The translations under genes were made by a program, and so were the position numbers. A stretch of DNA of 27,579 bases, from contig CAYOWC010000029.1 of NCBI GenBank assembly GCA_964407525.1, positions 1 to 27,579 of the forward strand. Direction: 5' to 3'. This document shows positions 1 through 6,286 of the stretch, piece by piece. The notes below the pieces were generated by a model, which searched no databases, was not told where the DNA came from, and saw nothing but the letters and a program-made list of their open reading frames with translations. The DNA comes from DUZB01 sp964407525 (GTDB taxonomy: Bacteria > Desulfobacterota > DSM-4660 > Desulfatiglandales > Desulfatiglandaceae). Each line of letters opens with the position of its first letter. The first letter of the stretch is position 1.

Positions 1-4
1 TTAA

Positions 5-184
5 CACCTAAAAGATGCAATTAGCTTTTAGCTATTAGCCGTTAGCTTAAAGATCTCAATCATTTGCATAATTTTTCCCTTTATTTGGGGGTTCACTTTT
101 TGATGCTTACCTATTGCATCGTAAACAGCTGATATTGTGTGGCCAATAGCTAACGGCTAAAAGCTAATTGCAGCTTTTTGGGTG
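5..184 (-). repeat. MITE-like inverted-repeat element, copy A
   Basis: The left arm (5-32) and the reverse complement of the right arm (156-184) are almost the same: both read CACC, an A-rich stretch, then TGCAATTAGCTTTTAGC. Further TTAGC/GTTAGC units extend the arms inward to about 48 and 144. The roughly 95-bp centre is not repetitive. The reverse complement of the whole element aligns end to end with 21099-21288, including the core at 91-143 (GCCACAC, ATATC, TTACGAT, ATCAAAAA, TGAA in the same order). It encodes nothing visible. Its right edge meets the cytochrome gene, and the GTG at 182 lies in the repeat, which argues against that start. Confidence 0.7.
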
Positions 185-208
185 ATATCGGAATTAGGAG
201 GTCGGGTT

Positions 209-490
209 TTGAGGTTAATTTTTGCGGCAATATGCCTGTTGCTTATTTTTGTTCCCTGCCAGGTTCTGGGAGAGAACGCCCTTCCTGAAGGCCCGGGTAA
301 GACGATTGTTCTCAAAAAATGCCAGGCCTGTCATGGCCTTGATTTGGTAGAAAACGAGAGAGGTTCCAGAGCGGATTGGGCTGAAATATTGGACGAGATG
401 GTTAATAACGGTCTGATTCTCAATGAAAAAGATAAGAACCTTGCCCTGGAATATCTTTCAACGCATCTGGGGGCCGATCAAAAAGAATAG
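209..490 (+). CDS. Small exported mono-haem cytochrome c
   Basis: This encodes a 93-residue protein with an N-terminal signal peptide (hydrophobic residues 3-20, likely cleavage near residue 21) and one covalent haem site, CQACH (C38, C41, H42). The following segment, DWAEILDEM...LALEYLSTHLG, resembles small cytochromes that act as haem subunits of periplasmic dehydrogenases; the Met of DEM is a candidate distal ligand. It probably carries electrons in the periplasm, partner unknown. The start chosen is TTG at 209, because AGGAGGT (196-202) lies 6 nt upstream. An in-frame GTG at 182 would add nine residues but lies inside the flanking repeat. No dehydrogenase gene is adjacent; the next gene downstream is an IS. 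Confidence 0.75.
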   Translation: MRLIFAAICLLLIFVPCQVLGENALPEGPGKTIVLKKCQACHGLDLVENERGSRADWAEILDEMVNNGLILNEKDKNLALEYLSTHLGADQKE

Positions 491-510
491 GGCGAAAGGT
501 ACAGGCTTAG

Positions 511-546
511 AGGTTCAAAGGTTCACTGTTCAGAGGTTTAAAGGTT
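511..546 (+). repeat. Degenerate GGTTCA repeat island
   Basis: GGTTCA-like units (GAGGTTCAA, AGGTTCACT, GTTCAGA, GGTTTAAAGGTT) follow one another with slight variation between the cytochrome gene and the IS. The same unit, read on the other strand as TGAACCG, forms the tandem repeat at 17191-17225, and a third island is at 22661-22690. Confidence 0.5.
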
Positions 547-596
547 GGGATCCTCTCCCCCATGCTGTTTGAGATGGAAATCCTTCCATAGCCGCT

Positions 597-602
597 ATTT
601 AA
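597..602. repeat. Target-site duplication, left copy (ATTTAA)
   Basis: ATTTAA directly abuts the left inverted repeat of the IS and is repeated at 2480-2485 directly abutting the right one. Confidence 0.85.
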
Positions 603-2479
603 CTTACATTTCGCACGATTTGATCCTTATTTCGCGAATTATGTAGAATCAAAATTTTGAGCGAAAGCTGGATTTTTAAAACGCCACCATTGGTCTTGAA
701 TTTTAGTATAAGCTGAAACTGAAACTCCAAGTAACTGGAGTACGGTTTCATGTAGGCTTGTAACACCGCTTATTATTGTTTGAATAGTCCGACCGTTCTT
801 TTCAATCAGGCTAAGATGAACATTTTTGAAAAAATAGTTAAGATTATTCCAGGTTGGCCTTTTGGTATTCATACGGCTGGGCAATATTTGCAGTTTTTCG
901 ACCTTTTCCTCCGCCATATTTTTCCGGATATTACGCTCCATCAGGCTGACAATCATCAGGGCAATAAAGTAGAGAAAAGTCATGGCTTCAATTCGTTTTG
1001 GTTTTTTAAGGAAAACAGGGGCGATATTGAGAATTGATTTGGCTGTGTACATTCTTTTTTCAAGATAAGGTTGATTTTTATAGGCCTTCAGTACTTCCGC
1101 TGCTTCGATATCAGCATTGGTAATAAGAGGGAAAATCCCGTCACGAGTAGCCAGGTCCTCTATGGCTTTATGATCTAATTCCCAGTCCAAGCAGTAGGAG
1201 ACTTTTTCTTCCTCTTTATACCGAGTGTTGGGTCCCGGCTTTCCCGGACCTATCTGGCGTTTAAAGATTTGTTTGTTCTCAATGAGTTGAATTTGGAATA
1301 GATCAGATGCACCCTTAGTTGCTTTTTTAATTGCTTTTTCGATCTGTTCTTTTGTTTTGAGTTTATATTGATTGAGTCGAGGAGAAAGTTCAGTCAGTTG
1401 CTGCTGAGCTTTTGCAATTCTGTTTTCTCTTCGGCGTTTATCCTGTTTTTCTTTAGCACTACTGTGAACCCAAATGATGCGATATCCATTTTTAGACGGC
1501 ATTCCCTCGTAGGTTTTGAAAGTGATGGTTTCTGATTTTTTTCGGCTATTTGGCGTTTCATAGGCATATTGCCATTCAATGGGGTTTGTTTTTAGGAATT
1601 CGTAGAACTGTTTGACATCAGAACGATTTTTGGGAACGATCGTAATGAATATTCCACCATGTTCATGAATATGATCCAGATTTTTTTGTGAACATAGTTT
1701 GCAGTCGGCAATATATATGAAATCTGATTCTCCCAGGAATTCTCGAAGGGCATCCCAATTGGGGATATGGGTTGTATCATCGGTGCGGTTTCCATCAAAT
1801 AATTCAAATGATAAGGGAACATTTCCATCAGCCGATATATTCAAGCCGAAAACGATTTGTTTACAATCGGGTCGATGATCTTTGTTAAAACCGTGTTTGA
1901 GTTTGACGGCTTCGGCATCTTCGTTTTCATATGCGCCCTGAAAAGTAACCGATGTGCTATCGTTATGAATCTGATTCGTTTCAACCAGATATACATCAAT
2001 GGCGTTTGCTGACAATTCGGCCATGAAGGAATTTCGATCTGCCTTGAACAACAAATCAAGTTTTCTGCCAAGCTGATCGTCATTGTAGTCTGAAGCGTTG
2101 AGACCATATTCATTTAGCCCATCCATGTAATCGGTTGCCCATTGTTCAACTTTATATAGGGGGTGGGATGCACACACAATATTGGCCACCATAATAGAAA
2201 GAATTTGGGCAGGATCAACAAGCGAGCGTTTCGGTTTTTCAACATATTTGGCAAAAAGGCCATATATATTGAGTTGATCCATGTAGTACTTTACCATGGG
2301 AAGGACATCGACCTTTTTAGTAATGACATTCAATTGTTCCATAAACGGCCCCCAGAAATATAGTTTTGAGGGTATTATGGAATATTAAAATACCGATGTC
2401 TACTAAAATCGACAACTATCCCGTACATAAAGACAGTTTATAATTCAAAAAAAGTCGCTCTGCACGTGCGGAATGTAGG
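603..2479 (-). mobile_element. Complete IS1634-family insertion sequence
   Basis: The element is 1877 bp with one transposase gene on the minus strand. The left terminal repeat is CTTACATTTCGCACG (603-617) and the right end, read inward, is CCTACATTCCGCACG (2465-2479): 13 of 15 bases match. The 6-bp sequence ATTTAA directly flanks both ends (597-602 and 2480-2485), as expected of a target-site duplication. An AT-rich short duplication and C-starting termini fit the IS1634 family. The intact transposase and exact duplication suggest a fairly recent insertion. It sits 48 bp upstream of the histidine kinase start and breaks no visible coding frame. Confidence 0.9.
639..2342 (-). CDS. IS1634-family DDE transposase
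   Basis: This encodes a 567-residue transposase of the IS4-related IS1634 group. The N-terminus (about 1-110) resembles the DUF4277 domain that begins these proteins. The DDE catalytic residues fit D128 (NDSTSV), D213 (IADCKL) and E428 in the Y-x-x-x-x-Y-L-E-K-R block. A charged helical insertion (about 295-345) lies between the second Asp and the Glu, as in IS4 relatives with a beta-strand/insertion region. The length is normal and no frame is broken, so the enzyme is probably active. Its ATG lies about 140 bp inside the right end of the element. It cuts and pastes its own IS and has no role in the neighbouring genes. Confidence 0.92.
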   Translation of the reverse strand: MEQLNVITKKVDVLPMVKYYMDQLNIYGLFAKYVEKPKRSLVDPAQILSIMVANIVCASHPLYKVEQWATDYMDGLNEYGLNASDYNDDQLGRKLDLLFKADRNSFMAELSANAIDVYLVETNQIHNDSTSVTFQGAYENEDAEAVKLKHGFNKDHRPDCKQIVFGLNISADGNVPLSFELFDGNRTDDTTHIPNWDALREFLGESDFIYIADCKLCSQKNLDHIHEHGGIFITIVPKNRSDVKQFYEFLKTNPIEWQYAYETPNSRKKSETITFKTYEGMPSKNGYRIIWVHSSAKEKQDKRRRENRIAKAQQQLTELSPRLNQYKLKTKEQIEKAIKKATKGASDLFQIQLIENKQIFKRQIGPGKPGPNTRYKEEEKVSYCLDWELDHKAIEDLATRDGIFPLITNADIEAAEVLKAYKNQPYLEKRMYTAKSILNIAPVFLKKPKRIEAMTFLYFIALMIVSLMERNIRKNMAEEKVEKLQILPSRMNTKRPTWNNLNYFFKNVHLSLIEKNGRTIQTIISGVTSLHETVLQLLGVSVSAYTKIQDQWWRFKNPAFAQNFDST

Positions 2480-2485
2480 ATTTAA
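2480..2485. repeat. Target-site duplication, right copy (ATTTAA)
   Basis: ATTTAA directly follows the right terminal repeat and is identical to 597-602. Removing one copy plus the IS joins CCGCT-ATTTAA-CTTCTG and restores the pre-insertion intergenic sequence. Confidence 0.85.
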
Positions 2486-2532
2486 CTTCTGAATCACTCA
2501 ACCACTTAACATCGCCTGAGGTCTGAATCGCG

Positions 2533-3612
2533 GTGGAAAATGAGATTAAATCGATTGTCATCCAGAATATTCTGGAGAGTATCCCAGTGGGTATCCTGGT
2601 CATCAATCCGGACGGAGAGATCGTAAAAACCAACCGAGCGGCCTCGCAGATTCTTGGCTACGCAGGGAACATGCTTCAAGGAAAGGGCTGGGGGGATCTG
2701 TTTATCTTTGGTACGGACAATCTCGATTTCAACCAGGTCTTTATTGATGTCATACGGGAAAAACGCGTGAATTTATGCCGCAATGTGGATTATGTAACTC
2801 CTGACGGCAGTACCCTCCATCTTTCTCTAACCACTTCCTTTCTTGCAGAAGATGATAAAACTGCAGCCATTGTCGTCCTGATTCATGACATGACTGAGAT
2901 CCATCACGCCTACGAGAGAGAAAAGCTTGCTCTTGAAGAAAAACATCGGGTCCAGCAGCAGAGAGCGGAAAGCCTTGAAAGGCTCGCCTTGGCAGTTGCC
3001 CATCAGATTCGAAATCCGGTAACGGCTATAGGAGGATTTGCCAACCTGACGCTTAAACAGCCGGATGTCAATGTCCATATGGTGGGTTATCTCAAGAATA
3101 TCCTGTCCGATGCCGGCAGGCTGGAAGATATTGTCCGGGCAGTGAGCGGTTATGCCGGTTTAAAACCGGCTGTGCTGGTGAGGACCCCATTGCGGGAGGT
3201 TGTGGAGGGGGCAAAGGGACGGCTGGAAGAAAAGGCGGTTCAACAAACCAGAAAAGTCTCGTGGGGCATACGTATGGATATGGAATACGGAGAGATCGAT
3301 CCTGATCTTTTTTCTCTTGCTCTTGACGAAATATTCCTGAACTCTCTTGAGGCGTTTGATGGTGGGGAAGCCTTCATCGCCGTCCACGCCTTTGAGGAAG
3401 CGGACGGGTTTTGTCTGAGAATAGAAGATAAAGGGGGGGGCATCCTGGAGAAGGACATGCCTTATATCTTCGATCCTTTCTTTACTACCAAGGCAGTGGG
3501 TGTCGGGATGGGGCTGTGCAGAGCCCACAGAATCATTTCGGAGCACAGGGGACATATGGAGGTCCGGAGCAATCCTGGAAAAGGAACAGAAGTGCTCATC
3601 CGGATTTTGTGA
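2533..3612 (+). CDS. Soluble PAS-domain sensor histidine kinase
   Basis: This encodes a 359-residue cytoplasmic kinase with no membrane segment. Residues 10-125 form a PAS domain (ESIPVGILVINPDGEI..TNRAA..ILGY). A coiled linker (125-150) leads to the HisKA dimerisation helix with phospho-acceptor H157 in AHQIRNP. The HATPase domain follows, with an N-box (LDEIFLNSLEA), a G1 box (IEDKGGGI), an F-box (DPFFTTK) and a G2 box (GVGMGLC). The residue after the His is Gln, where HisKA proteins normally have Glu or Asp. The GTG start has GAGGT about 10 nt upstream, and an in-frame TGA at 2524 excludes a longer protein. The IS ends 54 nt upstream and may have cut it off from its own promoter. No partner regulator is adjacent. 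It ends tail to tail with nrdJ, four bases apart. Confidence 0.88.
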   Translation: MENEIKSIVIQNILESIPVGILVINPDGEIVKTNRAASQILGYAGNMLQGKGWGDLFIFGTDNLDFNQVFIDVIREKRVNLCRNVDYVTPDGSTLHLSLTTSFLAEDDKTAAIVVLIHDMTEIHHAYEREKLALEEKHRVQQQRAESLERLALAVAHQIRNPVTAIGGFANLTLKQPDVNVHMVGYLKNILSDAGRLEDIVRAVSGYAGLKPAVLVRTPLREVVEGAKGRLEEKAVQQTRKVSWGIRMDMEYGEIDPDLFSLALDEIFLNSLEAFDGGEAFIAVHAFEEADGFCLRIEDKGGGILEKDMPYIFDPFFTTKAVGVGMGLCRAHRIISEHRGHMEVRSNPGKGTEVLIRIL

Positions 3613-3616
3613 ACAA

Positions 3617-5989
3617 TTACCCGCATTTGGTGAAACCGCAGAAGTGACAGGTCATGCAGCCTTCTTCAAAACTGATGGTCTGGCCACATTCGGGACACGT
3701 TTCTCCCAGGAGGCTGTGTTTGTGCTTTCCGTTGTTCTTCAGTGGTTTATCAACCAGGTACCTTTTTTCAAGGACAATACTGATCGCGTCGGGGATGGAC
3801 AGGACCAGTCCATCTTTTTGAAATATCGGATGTTCACCCCCGATGCCTTTTAACTGTTCCACGATTTTCTCTACCCTTACCCCTGATCTGAGTGCGAGAG
3901 ATACCAGCCTTCCTATAGCTTCGGTTTTGGCGGTAGTAGACCTGCCCGATTTTCCGATGGTGGCAAAGACCTCAAACGGCCTGTCTTCATACTCGGTGAC
4001 TGTTACGTAGAGCGCCCCCATGCCGGTTTCCATCTTTGTTGTAAATCCGAACAGGGTTTCGGGCCTTTCCTTTACGGCGGTCATGAACCCTGTGCTTTCT
4101 GTTTCCTCTTCTTTATGGGCGACGGAAAGTACCTGGTTTTCCTTGCTGCCGTCCCTGTAAATGGTAACACCCTTGCACCCCAGGTCATAGGCCAGGTCGT
4201 AGACCTTTTCAACGTCCTCGACGGATGCGTCCCTTGGGAGGTTGACTGTTTTTGAAACGGCGTTGTCCGTGTGTTTCTGGAAGGCTGCCTGCATGCGGAT
4301 GTGCCACTCGGGGACGATATCGTGCGCCGTGACAAAGATCTTTTTATCTTCTTCCGGGATTTCATTTATGTGTGCGATGCTTCCTTCGCTCGCCACGGTG
4401 TCCATCAGTTCGGGGCTGTAAAATCCTTTCTCCCGTGCGGTTTTTTCGAAATGGGGGTTTATTTCAGTCAGTTTGTCGTTGTCCATGACGTTCCGGACAA
4501 AGCTGAGGGCGAACAGGGGTTCTATGCCGCTGGAACATTCGGCGATAATGCTCAGGGTGCCGGTAGGGGCGATTGTTGTGGTCGTGGCATTTCTCATGGG
4601 GACGTCTTCACTACCCTTGAAATAGACATCATCGTGATTTGGAAAGTGCCCTCTTTCTTCAGCGAGTATTCGAGAAATGTGATGGGATTCTTTCTGAATG
4701 AAGCCCATGATCTCTTCCGCTGTTTCAAGGGCCTTCTCGGAGTTGTAGGGGATTTTCAGCTGAAACAGCATGTCGGCAAAACCCATGACGCCNNNNNNNN
4801 NNNNNNNNNNNNNNNNNNNNNNNNNNNNNNNNNNNNNNNNNNNNNNNNNNNNNNNNNNNNNNNNNNNNNNNNNNNNNNNNNNNNNNNNNNNNTTGGTGCT
4901 CTCTATCTCTCCAAGATAAGGGGTTGGATTGTCGCGGTTGATTCTATCCAGAAAGATGATGCCCGGATCACCATTTTCCCACGCCTGTTCGAGAAGCGCT
5001 TCGTAAACATCCGCCGCGTTCAATTCGCCTACCTTGCATTTCTCCCGCGGGTCAATGAGATCATACGTGGTCTTTCTCTTTACACTCTTCATGAATGCGT
5101 CTGTAACAGCAACAGATATGTTGAAATTATTCAGATCTTTATCGTGTTTCTTGCAGTGGATAAATTCCATGATGTCAGGATGATCTACTCGTAGAACGGC
5201 CATATTGGCCCCTCTTCGAGTGCCCCCTTGCTTTACTTGTTCGGTGGCGGTGTTGAAAATCTTCATGAAAGAGACCGGCCCGGATGCGACTCCACCCGTT
5301 GTTCCAACCCTGCTCCTTACGGGCCGCAGACGGGAAAAAGAAAATCCGGTTCCGCCCCCGGATTTATGGATGAGCGCCGCATTTTTCAAGGAATCAAAAA
5401 TGCCTTCCATGCTGTCCTCAACCGGAAGAACAAAGCAGGCGGCAAGCTGGCCTAATTCACGTCCTGCATTCATCAGGGTTGGAGAGTTTGGGAGAAATTT
5501 AAAGTCAGTCATAAGTTTGTAGAAAACTTTTTCCATCTCTTCCACTTTTTCCGGGCCGTTTCCGAATTTTTCCTCCGCCAGGGCGATATGTTTTGCCACC
5601 CGCGTGAACATCTCTTCAACAGATTCGATGACTCTTCCATTGTCATCCTTTTTGAGGTATCTTCTCTCCAGCACGCGTTGCGCATTTTCGGAAAGTCTCA
5701 GTCCCTTTTTTTTAAAAATGGATCTGTCAAGCCTGACCGGTGATGTCTTTGACAGCCCATATTCCATCAGTTTTGCGTCGATCATGTTTTCGATGAACGG
5801 AAGAGTGATTGTCTGGAGGTTGATACTGGCAATCTGCTCGCTCAGGAATCTGCTTATATCCATGGCCTGATCGGTGTTGATTGGATTTTCTTTGCGCAGG
5901 AGGTCCGAGCACCTGCGATCGTCCCATTTGTATTTAGCAAGATCGAAAACCCCTTCTTCTGTAACCAGCATTTTGCCTGCTTGACCCAT
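3617..5989 (-). CDS. nrdJ: Class II (B12-dependent) ribonucleotide reductase, interrupted by an assembly gap
   Basis: Makes deoxyribonucleotides from ribonucleotides with adenosylcobalamin as radical source, so it works without oxygen. Residues about 10-80 look like a degenerate ATP-cone. The catalytic barrel follows: AACFVLP carries the first active-site Cys, then KSGGGTGFSFSRLRP, the substrate-loop segment GEIEST, GVMGFADML, and APTGTLSIIAECSSGIEPLF. A TSCPD-type domain comes next (GKSGRSTTAKTEAIGRL..LRSG), and the C-terminus is cysteine-rich (CPECG...GCMTCHFCGFTKCG), typical of long NrdJ proteins. A 100-N gap removes the segment that should contain the N-x-C-x-E active-site motif. The frame is open on both sides, so I read it as one gene. 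ATG at 5989 has AGGAGG 6 nt upstream. Promoter and NrdR boxes lie at 6211-6264. It probably uses the thioredoxin system for re-reduction. Confidence 0.93.
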   Translation of the reverse strand: MGQAGKMLVTEEGVFDLAKYKWDDRRCSDLLRKENPINTDQAMDISRFLSEQIASINLQTITLPFIENMIDAKLMEYGLSKTSPVRLDRSIFKKKGLRLSENAQRVLERRYLKKDDNGRVIESVEEMFTRVAKHIALAEEKFGNGPEKVEEMEKVFYKLMTDFKFLPNSPTLMNAGRELGQLAACFVLPVEDSMEGIFDSLKNAALIHKSGGGTGFSFSRLRPVRSRVGTTGGVASGPVSFMKIFNTATEQVKQGGTRRGANMAVLRVDHPDIMEFIHCKKHDKDLNNFNISVAVTDAFMKSVKRKTTYDLIDPREKCKVGELNAADVYEALLEQAWENGDPGIIFLDRINRDNPTPYLGEIESTXXXXXXXXXXXXXXXXXXXXXXXXXXXXXXXXXXGVMGFADMLFQLKIPYNSEKALETAEEIMGFIQKESHHISRILAEERGHFPNHDDVYFKGSEDVPMRNATTTTIAPTGTLSIIAECSSGIEPLFALSFVRNVMDNDKLTEINPHFEKTAREKGFYSPELMDTVASEGSIAHINEIPEEDKKIFVTAHDIVPEWHIRMQAAFQKHTDNAVSKTVNLPRDASVEDVEKVYDLAYDLGCKGVTIYRDGSKENQVLSVAHKEEETESTGFMTAVKERPETLFGFTTKMETGMGALYVTVTEYEDRPFEVFATIGKSGRSTTAKTEAIGRLVSLALRSGVRVEKIVEQLKGIGGEHPIFQKDGLVLSIPDAISIVLEKRYLVDKPLKNNGKHKHSLLGETCPECGQTISFEEGCMTCHFCGFTKCG
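4793..4892. other. Assembly gap (100 N) inside nrdJ
   Basis: Exactly 100 N occur between codons for GEIEST and GVMGFADML. 100 is a common placeholder for a gap of unknown size. From remembered NrdJ proteins, about 70 residues separate these blocks, whereas the gap represents only about 33. The true gap is therefore probably about 210-220 bp. Confidence 0.95.
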
Positions 5990-6210
5990 GGATAGCCTCC
6001 TGTTAAAATTCCCGTCCTTTCGCGGACAAGATTGAAATTCTGATTTTCCCCCTTATTTTATGAATAGTAAGAGGAAGGACTGCGGGCAGTGTTCGCGTCA
6101 TAATTTTATTTTTTCAGGTGTGGAAAACCACACGAATTTCTGTTTATTTTGCGAAATCCGCAGGCGTTTGAAAGTTGCGGGTATTGCACGCTCGATATCA
6201 AGAGAAGACC

Positions 6211-6238
6211 ATTATATACACAATATGTGGTGTGTCAA
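6211..6238 (-). promoter_or_regulatory. Sigma-70 promoter for nrdJ
   Basis: On the minus strand TTGACA (6238-6233) is followed after 16 bp by TATAAT (6216-6211), both perfect consensus hexamers. Transcription should start near 6204, giving a leader of about 215 nt before the nrdJ ATG. The spacer and the inner edge of the -10 region are covered by the NrdR box at 6218-6233, so a bound repressor would block RNA polymerase. Confidence 0.8.
6218..6233. promoter_or_regulatory. NrdR box 1
   Basis: ACACAATATGTGGTGT matches the published NrdR consensus acaCwAtATaTwGtgt at 14 of 16 positions. It lies between the -35 and -10 of the nrdJ promoter. NrdR is the ATP/dATP-sensing repressor of ribonucleotide reductase genes in many bacteria; its own gene is not in this window. 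Confidence 0.8.
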
Positions 6239-6246
6239 CGAAAAAA

Positions 6247-6255
6247 TGGTACAAT
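6247..6255 (+). promoter_or_regulatory. Possible extended -10 for the M16 protease gene
   Basis: TGGTACAAT is an extended -10 (TGn plus TACAAT) on the plus strand, 32 nt before the TTG start at 6287. No good -35 lies 16-18 bp upstream. It overlaps NrdR box 2. Confidence 0.35.
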
Positions 6256-6264
6256 ATCTAACTT
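6249..6264. promoter_or_regulatory. NrdR box 2 (weaker)
   Basis: GTACAATATCTAACTT matches the NrdR consensus at about 10 of 16 positions, with the central CAATAT intact. It starts 31 bp from box 1, about three helical turns, which is the usual spacing of paired NrdR boxes. It lies upstream of the nrdJ -35 and close to the start of the divergent protease gene. Confidence 0.55.
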
Positions 6265-6286
6265 TATATGGAAGGAGATCTAACCC

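Noticed and set aside
2445..2633. Kinase gene broken at its N-terminus by the IS
   Set aside because: An in-frame stop at 2524 lies between the IS and the GTG start, and the PAS domain is complete, so the coding region is intact.
4271..5194. 307-codon frame on the plus strand opposite nrdJ
   Set aside because: It is a codon-shadow of nrdJ, runs through the N gap, and has no family resemblance or start signal.
5990..6210. Cobalamin riboswitch before nrdJ
   Set aside because: I looked for the conserved B12-box and found none; only simple hairpins are visible.
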